Program-made: the position numbers and the translations under genes
Shown here: positions 35,154-44,550 of the stretch, piece after piece
Layout of the letters: each line of letters starts with the position of its first letter
How positions within the stretch are numbered: the stretch's first letter is position 1
Source: Clostridium sp.
GTDB lineage: Bacteria; Bacillota; Clostridia; Lachnospirales; Lachnospiraceae
Assembly (NCBI GenBank): GCA_021770825.1
Contig: JAETQD010000003.1
Span: 173,037-237,036, forward strand
DNA length: 64,000 nt
Direction of reading: 5' to 3'
The notes under the pieces: model-generated
What the model was told of the DNA's origin: nothing
The model's input: only the letters and a program-made list of their open reading frames with translations
Databases searched by the model: none

Positions 35154-36947
35154 ATGGGCGAAGGGCTTAAAAAGCGTTCAGAAATAGAAGAAAAATATAA
35201 ATGGAATCTGGAGGATTTGATTCCTTCCAAAGAAGCCGCAGAGGCTCTGGCAGGTGAAATTGAGGCGGAAATTCCGTCCTATGAACGGTTCAAAGGCCGT
35301 CTGGGAGAGTCCGAAAAAGCGCTTTTCCAATATCTGGTTTTTGATGAAAGACTGGATGAAAAGTTGTCCCGGCTGCTCTGCTATGCCCAGCAGAAAAGCG
35401 ATGAGGACACGTCCTTAGGAGAGGCCCAGGCGCTGGTTTCCAAAGCCAGAACCCTGGCCTTAAAGGCCATGGAGGCATCTTCCTTTGCAGAGCCGGAGAT
35501 TCTTTCCGTTCCGGAAGAGAAGATGAAGCAGTTTTTAGAGGAAAAAGAACTTTCCGGCTACCGCCTGGTGCTTTTAAGGCTTATGGCCAAACGGGAGCAC
35601 ATGCTTTCAGAGGCTGAGGAAAGACTGCTTGCAGGGGCAGGGGAAATGGCGGAGACGCCGTCTTCTGTTTTTACCTTATTTAATAATGCAGACATTAAAT
35701 TTCCGCCGGTGAAGGATGAAAACGGAGTTCTCACAGAGGTGACCCACGGGAAATACGGAAGTCTTTTGGAGAGCAGGGACCGTTCTGTGAGGGAGGCGGC
35801 GTTCCATAGCTATTACAGTGTATACCGCCAGTTTGCCAACACGGTGGCGGCGGCTTTTGAGGGAAACTTAAAGCAGGCCAGCTTCTTTGCACGAGTGCGG
35901 AAGTATTCCTCCACCAGGGACTTTTATCTTTCCGCCAATGAAATTCCGGAAGCAGTTTATGATAACCTGATTGAGGCGGTGAATAAGCGCCTGCCTTCCC
36001 TGCACCGGTATATGGCTCTCAGGAAGGAACGGCTTTCCTTAGACCGCCTTCATATGTATGACCTCTATGCGCCCATGACCGCGGATTACGACAGGAAATA
36101 CCCCTATGAGGAAGCCAAAAAGCTCATAGCAGACGGGCTTAAGCCTCTGGGAGAGGAATATGGTAAAATTTTACAGGAAGGGTTTTCGGGCCGCTGGATT
36201 GACGTCTATGAGAACCAGGGAAAGAGAAGCGGCGGATATTCCATTCACACCTACGGCGTTCATCCCTACGTGCTCATGAGCTATGACGACTCTTTAAATT
36301 CCGTCCTGACCCTGGCCCATGAAATGGGGCACTCCCTCCATTCCTGGTATTCGGCAAAGAACCAGCCTTACACTTATGCGGGATACCGGATTTTTGTGGC
36401 GGAGGTGGCATCCACCTGCAATGAGGTACTGCTCCTTAAAAATCTCATTGGACGGGCGGAGGATGAAAAAGAGCGGGAGTTTCTGATCGGCCAGCTTTTG
36501 GAACGGTTCAGGAGCACCTTATTTCGTCAGACTTTGTTTGCAGAGTTCGAGTGGGAAACCCATAAGATGTGCTGGCAGGGCATTCCCCTCACAAAGGATG
36601 TACTCTGTAAGTTATACCATCAGCTAAATGAAACCTACTATGGACCGGATGTGGAGGTGGATTCCGACATTGATTATGAGTGGGAACGGATTCCGCATTT
36701 TTACAGGCCCTTTTATGTGTACCAGTATGCCACCGGATTTGCGGCGGCCACGGCCATTGCCGGACGGATTCTGGCGGGAGACCAGGCGGTTCTCCGGGGA
36801 TATTTTGAGTTCCTTAAGGGCGGCTGTTCTAAAAACCCGGTGGAGCTTTTGAAGCTCTGCGGGCTGGATATGGAAAAGCCGGATGTGGTCAACGAGGCAA
36901 TGGATGTATTTGAAGCGCTTTTGAATGATTTGGAGAGCTGCCGGTAG
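35154..36947 (+). CDS. pepF: oligoendopeptidase F (M3B metallopeptidase)
   Basis: A 597-residue cytoplasmic zinc peptidase that trims peptides of roughly 7-17 residues. The zinc motif is HEMGH (His389) in LTLAHEMGHSLHSWYS, followed by FVAEVASTCNE with the third ligand. C-terminal marks are PHFYRPFYVYQYATGFAAA and FLKGGCSKNP. N-terminal NLEDLIPSKE is usual. Length is normal. It starts 19 bases after lrgB (AGAAAGGAGAG), probably co-transcribed. Confidence 0.95.
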   Translation: MGEGLKKRSEIEEKYKWNLEDLIPSKEAAEALAGEIEAEIPSYERFKGRLGESEKALFQYLVFDERLDEKLSRLLCYAQQKSDEDTSLGEAQALVSKARTLALKAMEASSFAEPEILSVPEEKMKQFLEEKELSGYRLVLLRLMAKREHMLSEAEERLLAGAGEMAETPSSVFTLFNNADIKFPPVKDENGVLTEVTHGKYGSLLESRDRSVREAAFHSYYSVYRQFANTVAAAFEGNLKQASFFARVRKYSSTRDFYLSANEIPEAVYDNLIEAVNKRLPSLHRYMALRKERLSLDRLHMYDLYAPMTADYDRKYPYEEAKKLIADGLKPLGEEYGKILQEGFSGRWIDVYENQGKRSGGYSIHTYGVHPYVLMSYDDSLNSVLTLAHEMGHSLHSWYSAKNQPYTYAGYRIFVAEVASTCNEVLLLKNLIGRAEDEKEREFLIGQLLERFRSTLFRQTLFAEFEWETHKMCWQGIPLTKDVLCKLYHQLNETYYGPDVEVDSDIDYEWERIPHFYRPFYVYQYATGFAAATAIAGRILAGDQAVLRGYFEFLKGGCSKNPVELLKLCGLDMEKPDVVNEAMDVFEALLNDLESCR

Positions 36948-36973
36948 AAGGCAGTGTTAGGGGAGAGACGGAC

Positions 36974-37741
36974 ATGAGTATCTATGAGGCAATTTTTAAC
37001 CGGCAATCCGTGAGAAAGTTCCGGATGGAGCCGTTGGATGCAGAGATTTTAGTACAGCTTAGGAAGTTTATTGCAAATATTACGCCCCTGGATGGAGAGA
37101 GCAGATTAGATCTTGAAATCCATGAGCACTGGAACCGCAGGGAGAAGGTCAAGGGCTTGTGGTCCGTGGAAGCGCCTTACTATCTTCTTGTTTACTGCAA
37201 AGAGGAACAGAACGCCTGCCGCAATGCGGGATATGTGGCAGAGCAGGCAGTCCTCTATTTAACCACAAAGGAGATTGGAAGCTGTTATCTTGGGGAAACC
37301 AAGGTGGGGGCCGCCCAGAAGGACGGTCTTAAAAGGATTCTGGTGATTGGCTTTGGAAAAGCAGAGGAAAAGCTTTACCGGGACAGCGAGGGAGCCAAGC
37401 GCCTTCCCCTTTCCAGCCTCTGTGTGTATAAGGATGAGCCGGGAGAAAATTTAAAAAAGATTTTGAAGGGGGCAAGACTGGCGCCTTCCTCCCTCAATTC
37501 CCAGCCATGGAGGTTTGTGGTTTATGCAGACCGGCTGTATATTTTCGCCAAAAAAGAAATGTTCCCCCAGATGAAGGTCTTTACCGTCATGCGGGACTTC
37601 AACATGGGAATCATGCTGTCCCATATTATGCTGGGAGCCGAGGAATTCTGGATGAACATGGAAACCGTGACCGAGGAACAGTTTTTAAAGAAAGCTTATA
37701 AGAACGGTGAGTACATTTGTACGATTGTTTTTCACAGTTAA
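36974..37741 (+). CDS. nitroreductase-family FMN protein
   Basis: A 255-residue member of the nitroreductase superfamily, of the TM1586-like branch in which one polypeptide supplies two pseudo-symmetric halves. N-terminal IFNRQSVRKFRMEPLD is the FMN-phosphate block; APSSLNSQPWRFVVY in the second half is the classical ASxxNxQPW motif. It probably reduces nitro compounds or quinones with NAD(P)H, but the physiological substrate is unknown. It lies 26 bases after pepF. Confidence 0.82.
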   Translation: MSIYEAIFNRQSVRKFRMEPLDAEILVQLRKFIANITPLDGESRLDLEIHEHWNRREKVKGLWSVEAPYYLLVYCKEEQNACRNAGYVAEQAVLYLTTKEIGSCYLGETKVGAAQKDGLKRILVIGFGKAEEKLYRDSEGAKRLPLSSLCVYKDEPGENLKKILKGARLAPSSLNSQPWRFVVYADRLYIFAKKEMFPQMKVFTVMRDFNMGIMLSHIMLGAEEFWMNMETVTEEQFLKKAYKNGEYICTIVFHS

Positions 37742-37808
37742 TAAAAGTCGCATTATTTCTTCCTGACGTGGGAAAATGTGGAATTTTTTTCGGGTTCCGG
37801 TTTTTGAC

Positions 37809-37837
37809 TTGAAAGGTGCCCTGTCTTATGCTAGAAT
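37809..37837 (+). promoter_or_regulatory. promoter of the pyrimidine operon
   Basis: TTGAAA (37809-37814) and TAGAAT (37832-37837) with a 17-base spacer; the transcript would begin near 37844, about 45 bases before pyrF. No PyrR-type terminator hairpin is seen in the leader. Confidence 0.6.
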
Positions 37838-37889
37838 TTATAAGAATAAGGTGATGTAAGTTAATGGAACTACATTGAAGGAGGAAACT

Positions 37890-38807
37890 ATGATTAGTCA
37901 GCTCGTACAGAAGATTCAGAAAACAAAGGCGCCTATCTGTGTTGGTCTTGACCCCATGTTAGGTTATATTCCGTCTCATATTGTTCAGAAATCTTTTAAG
38001 GAGTATGGAGAAACATTGGAAGGAGCTGCAGAAGCTATCTGGCAGTTCAATAAAGAAATTGTTGATAATACCTATGATTTAATTCCCTCAGTGAAACCTC
38101 AGATTGCTATGTATGAGCAGTTTGGCATTGAGGGACTTAAAATATATGCCCGTACTGTGGAGTATTGTCAGCAGAAAGGCCTTCTTGTGATCGGTGATGT
38201 GAAGCGCGGTGACATCGGATCCACATCCTCTGCCTACGCAGTGGGACATATCGGAAAAGTAAAAGTAGGCAGCAATGTATGTTCTGGTTTCAATACGGAT
38301 TTTATCACAGTAAACCCCTATCTGGGAACTGACGGCGTGAAGCCCTTCGTGGATGTGTGCCGGGAGGAGGACAAGGGACTGTTTGTACTGGTTAAGACCT
38401 CCAATCCGTCCAGCGGAGAATTCCAGGACAGACTCATCGACGGAAGACCGCTTTACGAGCTGGTGGCTGAGAAGGTGGTTGAATGGGGCGACAACTGTAT
38501 GGACGGTACATACAGTAATGTGGGAGCCGTTGTGGGCGCCACATATCCGGAAATGAGCAAAATTTTAAGAAAGTTAATGCCCCATACGTACTTCCTGGTA
38601 CCGGGCTACGGCGCACAGGGCGGTACTGCAAAGGACCTGGCCCATTGCTTCAATGAGGACGGTCTGGGCGCAGTGGTGAATTCCTCCCGCGGAATCATCG
38701 CAGCCTACAAGCAGGAAAAATACTCCAAGTTCGGCCCGGAGCACTTTGCAGAGGCTTCCAGACAGGCCGTACTTGACATGATTGCTGATATCAACAGCGT
38801 ATTGTAA
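37890..38807 (+). CDS. pyrF: orotidine 5'-phosphate decarboxylase (type 2)
   Basis: A 305-residue OMP decarboxylase making UMP. The catalytic tetrad is in VIGDVKRGDIGSTS. The length and GFNTDFITVNPYLGTDGVKPF mark the longer type-2 enzyme. ATG 37890 follows AAGGAGGAAAC. It is the first gene of pyrF-pyrK-pyrD-pyrE, a common Lachnospiraceae order. Confidence 0.96.
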   Translation: MISQLVQKIQKTKAPICVGLDPMLGYIPSHIVQKSFKEYGETLEGAAEAIWQFNKEIVDNTYDLIPSVKPQIAMYEQFGIEGLKIYARTVEYCQQKGLLVIGDVKRGDIGSTSSAYAVGHIGKVKVGSNVCSGFNTDFITVNPYLGTDGVKPFVDVCREEDKGLFVLVKTSNPSSGEFQDRLIDGRPLYELVAEKVVEWGDNCMDGTYSNVGAVVGATYPEMSKILRKLMPHTYFLVPGYGAQGGTAKDLAHCFNEDGLGAVVNSSRGIIAAYKQEKYSKFGPEHFAEASRQAVLDMIADINSVL

Positions 38808-38817
38808 GGAGGAAACC

Positions 38818-39690
38818 ATGGCACAGAAGAAAGTGAATGTAACCATCCACAGCCAGGAAAAGCTTGCCGAGGGAATTTACAGCATGTGGTTAAACGCACC
38901 GGAGATGGCAAAGGAAGCAAAGCCGGGCCAGTTCATCGCCGTTTACACCAATGACAGCTCCAAGCTTTTACCGAGACCTATTAGTATCTGCGAGGCAGAT
39001 AAGGAGAATGGCAGACTGCGAATTGTATACAGGATTGCAGGTGCCGGAACCCTCGAATTTTCCAGATACGGCGCAGGTGATACCTTAAATATCATGGGCC
39101 CCCTGGGAAATGGATTTACACTGAAAAATAAGAAAGCATTTTTAATCGGCGGCGGCATCGGAATTCCTCCCATGCTGGAGCTGGCAAAACATCTGGATTG
39201 CGAAAAATATGCTGTCCTTGGATACCGGGATTCTGCCACCTTCCTGGCAGACGAAATCGGAAACTACGCGGAAGTGGTGATCGCCTCTGAGGACGGAAGC
39301 GTTGGAACAAAGGGAAATGTCATCGACGCCATCAAAGAAAAGGGCTTAAAGGCCGATGTGATTTACGCCTGCGGCCCCACCCCCATGTTAAAGGCCTTAA
39401 AAGCTTACGCGGCAGAAAACGGCATCGAATGCTGGATTTCCCTGGAAGAAAAAATGGCCTGCGGAATCGGTGCATGCCTTGGCTGTGTCTGCCATACAAA
39501 AGAGGTGGACGAGCACAGCAATGTGAGAAACACGAGAATCTGTAAGGACGGCCCGGTATTTTTGGCGGACGATGTGGAGCTTTTATCTGTGGATGAGCAG
39601 AGAGAGCGGATTGCCGGAGGCTGCATGTGCGGCACCGTGAAAGTATTGGATACCGCTAAAGACACGGCAGACAAAGGAAAGGAGGACTAA
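38818..39690 (+). CDS. pyrK: dihydroorotate dehydrogenase B electron-transfer subunit
   Basis: A 290-residue FAD and 2Fe-2S protein passing electrons from dihydroorotate dehydrogenase to NAD+. FAD block is LLPRPISICEAD; NAD block is FLIGGGIGIPPMLELAK and YACGPTPMLKALK. Cluster cysteines are CGIGACLGC plus the cysteine in VRNTRICKDGPVF. ATG 38818 is preceded by AAGGAGG, ten bases after pyrF. Confidence 0.95.
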   Translation: MAQKKVNVTIHSQEKLAEGIYSMWLNAPEMAKEAKPGQFIAVYTNDSSKLLPRPISICEADKENGRLRIVYRIAGAGTLEFSRYGAGDTLNIMGPLGNGFTLKNKKAFLIGGGIGIPPMLELAKHLDCEKYAVLGYRDSATFLADEIGNYAEVVIASEDGSVGTKGNVIDAIKEKGLKADVIYACGPTPMLKALKAYAAENGIECWISLEEKMACGIGACLGCVCHTKEVDEHSNVRNTRICKDGPVFLADDVELLSVDEQRERIAGGCMCGTVKVLDTAKDTADKGKED

Positions 39691-39692
39691 GC

Positions 39693-40595
39693 ATGAATAC
39701 AAAGGTAAATTTAGCTGGAGTAGAGCTTAAGAATCCGGTGATGACCTGTTCCGGTACCTTTGGTTCCGGTATGGAATACGGCGAGATGATCGATTTGAAT
39801 AAGCTGGGCGCCGTTGTGACCAAGGGAATCGCCAATGTTCCGTGGCCGGGAAATCCCACCCCCCGCGTGACTGAGGTGTACGGCGGAATGTTAAACGCCA
39901 TCGGCCTCCAGGGCCCCGGAGTGGATGTGTTTATAAAAAGGGACATTCCGTTCTTAAAGCAGTATGACACAAAGATCATTGTAAATGTCTGCGGAAAGAC
40001 CAAGGAGGACTATCTGGATGTGGTGGAACGCCTTGGAGAAACCGATGTGGACATGCTGGAAATCAATATTTCCTGCCCCAATGTAAAGGCAGGTGCCCTG
40101 GCCTTTGGTCAGGATCCCAAGGTGGCCGAGGATATTACGGCTTCCATTAAAAAGGTGGCAAAGCAGCCGGTAATCATGAAGCTGTCTCCCAACGTGACCG
40201 ATATTTCCGAGATGGCAAAAGCTGTGGAGGCGGGAGGCGCCGATGTGGTGTCCCTTATCAACACCATCACAGGAATGAAAATTGATATTCATAAACGTGC
40301 CTTTGCGCTGGCCAACAAGACAGGCGGAATGTCCGGCCCGGCCATCAAGCCGGTGGCTGTCCGCATGGTATACCAGGTGGCCAATGCCGTGAAGATTCCG
40401 GTAATCGGAATGGGCGGTATCATGACAGCAGAGGATGCCATCGAGTTTATTCTGGCAGGTGCCACTGCAGTGTCCATCGGCACAGCAAACTTTGTGAATC
40501 CCAACACAACCGTTGAGGTTGCAGCAGGAATCGAAGAGTACATGAGAACCTATCACGTGGAAGACATTAAAGAACTGATCGGTGCAGTGAAATAG
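39693..40595 (+). CDS. pyrD: dihydroorotate dehydrogenase B catalytic subunit
   Basis: A 300-residue class-1B FMN barrel oxidising dihydroorotate to orotate. The catalytic cysteine is in EINISCPNVKAG; other marks are GLQGPGVDVFI, KLSPNVTDI and the FMN-phosphate loop VIGMGGIMTAEDAIEF. It starts two bases after pyrK, consistent with a stoichiometric complex. Confidence 0.96.
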   Translation: MNTKVNLAGVELKNPVMTCSGTFGSGMEYGEMIDLNKLGAVVTKGIANVPWPGNPTPRVTEVYGGMLNAIGLQGPGVDVFIKRDIPFLKQYDTKIIVNVCGKTKEDYLDVVERLGETDVDMLEINISCPNVKAGALAFGQDPKVAEDITASIKKVAKQPVIMKLSPNVTDISEMAKAVEAGGADVVSLINTITGMKIDIHKRAFALANKTGGMSGPAIKPVAVRMVYQVANAVKIPVIGMGGIMTAEDAIEFILAGATAVSIGTANFVNPNTTVEVAAGIEEYMRTYHVEDIKELIGAVK

Positions 40596-40637
40596 AAGCA
40601 GCCTTTAAAGCAGGAATACAGAAAGGAAGTTAGAAAG

Positions 40638-41312
40638 ATGGAAAAATACAAGCAGGAATTTATTGAATTCATGGTGGACTGCGGCGTTTTAAAATTCGGC
40701 GATTTCGTAACCAAGAGCGGAAGAAAGACCCCGTTCTTCGTAAATACAGGCTTTTACCGCACAGGAGCACAGCTCAGAAAGCTGGGTGAGTACTATGCAA
40801 AGGCCATCAACGATACCTTCGGCACAGACTTTGACGTGCTGTTCGGACCGGCCTACAAGGGAATTCCGCTGACCGTTGCTGCCAGCATGGCCTTAAGTGA
40901 ACATTTTGATGCAGATATCAAGTACTGCTCCAACAGAAAAGAAGTGAAAGACCACGGCGACAAGGGAATTCTTTTGGGAAGCCCCATCGCAGACGGCGAT
41001 AAGGTGGTTATCATCGAGGACGTAACCACAGCAGGAACTTCCATCGAGGAGACACTTCCGATCATCAAGGCCCAGGGGGCTGTGGACGTTCTTGGTCTGG
41101 TGGTTTCCGTGGACCGCTGCGAGCGCGGCCAGGGCGAAAAATCCGCCCTCACTGAGATTCAGGAAAAGTATGGCTTCAAGACCACAGCCATCGTTACCAT
41201 GAAGGAAGTGGTGGAGCATCTTTACAACAGAGAATATAAGGGAAAAGTAATCATTGATGATGCATTAAAGGCAGCTATTGATGCATACTACGAACAGTAT
41301 GGCGTAAAATAA
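40638..41312 (+). CDS. pyrE: orotate phosphoribosyltransferase
   Basis: A 224-residue enzyme joining orotate and PRPP to OMP. The PRPP loop is VVIIEDVTTAGTSIEE, and the N-terminal GRKTPFFVNTGFYRTG and FGPAYKGIPL blocks are typical. It is the last biosynthetic gene of the operon, with GAAAGGAAG before the ATG. Confidence 0.96.
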   Translation: MEKYKQEFIEFMVDCGVLKFGDFVTKSGRKTPFFVNTGFYRTGAQLRKLGEYYAKAINDTFGTDFDVLFGPAYKGIPLTVAASMALSEHFDADIKYCSNRKEVKDHGDKGILLGSPIADGDKVVIIEDVTTAGTSIEETLPIIKAQGAVDVLGLVVSVDRCERGQGEKSALTEIQEKYGFKTTAIVTMKEVVEHLYNREYKGKVIIDDALKAAIDAYYEQYGVK

Positions 41313-41324
41313 GGAGAGCAGACC

Positions 41325-41474
41325 ATGGAGAAAATCTACAAGACCATGAGAAACACAGGTGCTGCCAGCATTGCTGTCGGTATCGTCATCGCTTCTGTGG
41401 GCGTGACCACAGGAATCATCGCGATCATAAGCGGTGCGCTGCTTTTAAAGAGAAAATCTGAAATTACGTTTTAG
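41325..41474 (+). CDS. 49-residue single-helix membrane protein after pyrE
   Basis: AAGGAGAG precedes ATG 41325, 12 bases past the pyrE stop. The product starts MEKIYKTMRNTGAAS and continues with a 30-residue hydrophobic stretch rich in I, V, G and A, ending LLLKRKSEITF. The placement, ribosome site and basic C-terminal end after the helix suggest a real small inner-membrane protein co-expressed with the pyr operon. I know no named family. Confidence 0.65.
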   Translation: MEKIYKTMRNTGAASIAVGIVIASVGVTTGIIAIISGALLLKRKSEITF

Positions 41475-41486
41475 ACAAGGGATACA

Positions 41487-41518
41487 GGATAAGGTGCTGT
41501 GAAAGCAGCATCTTATCC
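41487..41518 (+). terminator. stem-loop at the end of the pyr operon
   Basis: GGATAAGGTGCTG (41487-41499) pairs with CAGCATCTTATCC (41506-41518), a 13-bp stem with one G-T pair and a six-base loop. The following GTATTTGT is a poor T-run, so termination may be inefficient. Confidence 0.6.
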
Positions 41519-41601
41519 GTATTTGTCGTGGGGGAAATTTGATTATGAAACGTTCAGGCCAATGGCCTGTTTAATATAGATAGATTAATGGAGATTATAT
41601 C

Positions 41602-42069
41602 ATGAAAAAAAACAGACACCGGAAGCTGGGGTTTCTATTGTTTGTCCTGTATCTGGTTCTGCTGACATATTTTTTGTTTTTCGCCGAAGAGATGGGGAGA
41701 AGTCCTGACGTCAGGGCAGAGTATTCCTACAACCTGACTTTATTTAAGGAAATTCGGCGATTTATTGTTTACAGACATCTGCTGGGATACCGGGCCGTGC
41801 TTTTAAACATTGTGGGCAACATGGCAGCCTTTGTGCCCTTTGGTTTTTTCCTGCCGGTTATATGGGAGTCGGTGAAAAAGTGGTACACTACAACGGTTCT
41901 CGGCTTTGTGTTCAGTCTCTGTATTGAGACGGTCCAGCTTGTGTGCCGGGTGGGAAGCTTTGATGTGGACGATCTGCTTTTAAATACCATCGGTGCACTG
42001 GTGGGATATCTTATTTTCTGCATGCTAAAAGGAGTGTGGAACAGGTACAGTGGAACGGATTGGAAATAA
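41602..42069 (+). CDS. VanZ-family membrane protein
   Basis: A 155-residue protein with about four helices: LGFLLFVLYLVLLTYFLFF, NIVGNMAAFVPFGFFLPV (family mark with conserved N and P), and GSFDVDDLLLNTIGALVGY (DxDDxxxNTxG motif). VanZ homologues are widespread in Firmicutes, and one confers low teicoplanin resistance, but most have no known role. Its 3' end overlaps the next gene by 20 bases. Confidence 0.85.
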   Translation: MKKNRHRKLGFLLFVLYLVLLTYFLFFAEEMGRSPDVRAEYSYNLTLFKEIRRFIVYRHLLGYRAVLLNIVGNMAAFVPFGFFLPVIWESVKKWYTTTVLGFVFSLCIETVQLVCRVGSFDVDDLLLNTIGALVGYLIFCMLKGVWNRYSGTDWK

Positions 42070-42367
42070 AGTATCTTATATTAAAAAGCCGTTTGCAAAG
42101 GCAAGCTTTGTGGCGGCAGGTCTGGCGGCGGCGGCCTTTGTTTTCATGGCGGCGGCAGTTGGCTTTGCGTATCATACCCAGGGAAATGCGCCGCTGATGG
42201 CGGCAGCTCTGGGTTTTTGCAGTATTATCACGTCAGTTTCTTCTTTTGCCTATGGGATTTTTTCGTTTTTTGAGAAGGAAAAGAACTATCTGCTGGCGAA
42301 AATCAGCCTGGTGGCAGCCGGAGTGCTCATTTTGATCTGGCTGTTCATGATTATCATTGCACTGTAA
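42050..42367 (+). CDS. small three-helix membrane protein, possibly DUF6142
   Basis: A 105-residue protein from a GTG start inside the VanZ gene. After a basic N-terminus (GNKVSYIKKPFAKASFVAAG) there are three hydrophobic segments. The KKPFAKAS opening and tripartite helix pattern resemble a family of uncharacterised Lachnospiraceae membrane proteins (I believe DUF6142, not verified). It is probably translationally coupled to the VanZ gene and followed by the aminopeptidase. Confidence 0.6.
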   Translation: MERIGNKVSYIKKPFAKASFVAAGLAAAAFVFMAAAVGFAYHTQGNAPLMAAALGFCSIITSVSSFAYGIFSFFEKEKNYLLAKISLVAAGVLILIWLFMIIIAL

Positions 42368-42389
42368 AGGGATTGGAGGTTGCATTACA

Positions 42390-44501
42390 ATGGAAGATCA
42401 GGTAATAAGAGAACGGTATGAGCTTTCCATGGCACGGATCCGGGGCTTCATGGAGGAGGAAACCGTAAAAGAGCCATACCGGGATTTTTTTAAGGAAATG
42501 TCACGGTTCATCGGACGGTGCGGAACGGTCATGGAGGCCGTTCTGGATGGCAGTTTTAATTCCTGGGACCGGGAAACGCTTACATGGACCAATGAAGCCC
42601 TGTATGAGGATGTGACCGGGGGAAATTATGAGAGAAGCTATGGAAATCCTGCGTATGCGGTTTCCGTGCTGGGAGAACCCCTTGGAAAGCTTCTGTCCTT
42701 TCTTTATACGGAAATCCGGGGAGATATTATCTATGCCTTTGAGGGACGGCTTCTGGACATGGTGATCGGAAATGAGGCTCTCATTGAAATTTACAACCTG
42801 TTTGAGGAGGAGGGAATTCCCGCAGAAAAATCCGTTCACGATGTGCTTTACTGGTGCATCAGCGATTACTGCGATGTGACCCTGACCTACCGGATCCGGG
42901 AGAGCGTGGACCCGTCTCTGGACTTTGCAAAGAAAATCATCATGGAACGGGACCTTTCGGACCTTTCCTATTTATACCGGTTCGGCGAATATGTGTCGGA
43001 GGCGGAGCTTGCCATTGCAGGATTTTTAAACCGCCTGCCTGAGGACACCATAAAGAAAATGGCGGAAACCTTCACCGAAGGCTATATCCGGGGATTTTCT
43101 GTCATGGGCCGCGATCTTTCCAAAAAGAAAACCGTGTCCATCCGCTACCCCCTGGGATTTGAGCGCATGGTGCGGGAAGCGGTTAAAAATTTTGAGAGCC
43201 AGGGCCTGTCGGTGATCTTCACCCGCGGGGCCGTAAACAGCGTCAACAAAAATCCGGCCGGACGCGGGGGATATACTTCTTCCTCCCCCAATAAGCAGTA
43301 CGACTATGACCACCGCTATGACAGCGCCGTATATCTGGACAAGGCCTTCCGCGACCGGAAGCTTTCGGTTCTTAAAACTGCCTATGAGCAGTATAAAAAG
43401 GAGGCGGCCGACTATGCGGGCCCGGCTGTCATTGAGGTGTTCGGAGAAGAGGGCTTTGCCCCTGCCAACAAAAAGGAGGCCTGGGCTTTTTCGGAAAAGC
43501 AGCAGAAGCTGTATCTGGAATACAGAAATATGTCCATGCCTGTGGCAAACCAGTATATGCCCGGCGATGAAACCAGCTTCACCATTATCGCATTCCCGGT
43601 TCCTGCCATTGGCCCGGATTTTGAGGAAATTTTTGCGGAGACCATTAAAATCAACACCCTGGATTACGAAAAGTACCAGAAAATCCAGCAGGCCCTCATT
43701 GATGTGCTGGATGGGGCAGAGTATGTGGAGATTCTGGGGAAGGACGATAACTGCACCAACATGCGGGTAAACCTCATGGAGCTTAAGGATCCGGCATCCC
43801 AGACAAAATTTGAAAACTGTGTAGCCGATGTGAACATTCCCGTGGGAGAGGTATTCACATCCCCGAAGCTTGGCGGAACCGAAGGCGTTCTGAATGTGGG
43901 CTGTGTGTATATCCGGGACATCCAGTTTAAAAACCTGACCATGGAGTTTAAGGACGGACGTGTGGTTTCGGCAGCCTGCGATAATTTTGTGGAGGCGCTT
44001 CCGGACTTTTGTTCCGCAGAGGAACGGAAAAAAGCAGTTTCCGACGGCCATGACCTGGTGGTGCAGGTGATCATGAACCAGCATGAAAGTCTTCCCCTGG
44101 GCGAGTTTGCCATCGGAACCAACACCACGGCCTATGCCATGGCGGAAAAGTTCCATATTCTGGACCGTCTTCCCATTTTGATTGTGGAGAAGATGGGGCC
44201 GCACTTTGCTGTGGGCGATACTTGTTACAGTTGGTCCGAAGACAGCCCCATGTATAACCCGGACGGAAAAGAGATGGTGGCCAGGGATAATGAGGTCTCC
44301 ATTTTAAGAAAAGAAGATGTTTCCAAAGCTTATTTCGGAGTCCATACGGACATCACGATTCCCTATAAGGAGCTGGAGCGGATTTTGGCTGTGGCCCCGG
44401 ACGGAACGAAGACCTCCATCATTGAAGACGGGCGGTTCGTGCTTCCCGGACTGGAGGAGTTAAATGTGGCCCTGGACTGCAGCGGCGGGCATACGGCCTA
44501 G
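42390..44501 (+). CDS. M29-like aminopeptidase with long N-terminal extension
   Basis: A 703-residue protein. The C-terminal half (about 330-703) resembles the thermophilic M29 (AmpS/PepS) aminopeptidases. GEFAIGTNTTAYAMAEKF and LPILIVEKMGPHFAVGDT hold the metal glutamate and histidine residues, and GTEGVLNVGCVYIRD is in the core. Classical M29 enzymes have about 410 residues; here about 300 extra residues lie at the N-terminus with helical character. ATG 42390 follows GGAGG. It presumably trims peptides in the cytoplasm. Confidence 0.75.
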   Translation: MEDQVIRERYELSMARIRGFMEEETVKEPYRDFFKEMSRFIGRCGTVMEAVLDGSFNSWDRETLTWTNEALYEDVTGGNYERSYGNPAYAVSVLGEPLGKLLSFLYTEIRGDIIYAFEGRLLDMVIGNEALIEIYNLFEEEGIPAEKSVHDVLYWCISDYCDVTLTYRIRESVDPSLDFAKKIIMERDLSDLSYLYRFGEYVSEAELAIAGFLNRLPEDTIKKMAETFTEGYIRGFSVMGRDLSKKKTVSIRYPLGFERMVREAVKNFESQGLSVIFTRGAVNSVNKNPAGRGGYTSSSPNKQYDYDHRYDSAVYLDKAFRDRKLSVLKTAYEQYKKEAADYAGPAVIEVFGEEGFAPANKKEAWAFSEKQQKLYLEYRNMSMPVANQYMPGDETSFTIIAFPVPAIGPDFEEIFAETIKINTLDYEKYQKIQQALIDVLDGAEYVEILGKDDNCTNMRVNLMELKDPASQTKFENCVADVNIPVGEVFTSPKLGGTEGVLNVGCVYIRDIQFKNLTMEFKDGRVVSAACDNFVEALPDFCSAEERKKAVSDGHDLVVQVIMNQHESLPLGEFAIGTNTTAYAMAEKFHILDRLPILIVEKMGPHFAVGDTCYSWSEDSPMYNPDGKEMVARDNEVSILRKEDVSKAYFGVHTDITIPYKELERILAVAPDGTKTSIIEDGRFVLPGLEELNVALDCSGGHTA

Positions 44502-44550
44502 CGCGAAGCGATTCTAAATGGCTGTATACCATAATCTTTTTGTTTTGCTC

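Noticed and set aside
37838..37889. PyrR-type attenuator before pyrF
   Set aside because: The leader is only about 45 bases long and has no hairpin with a T-run.
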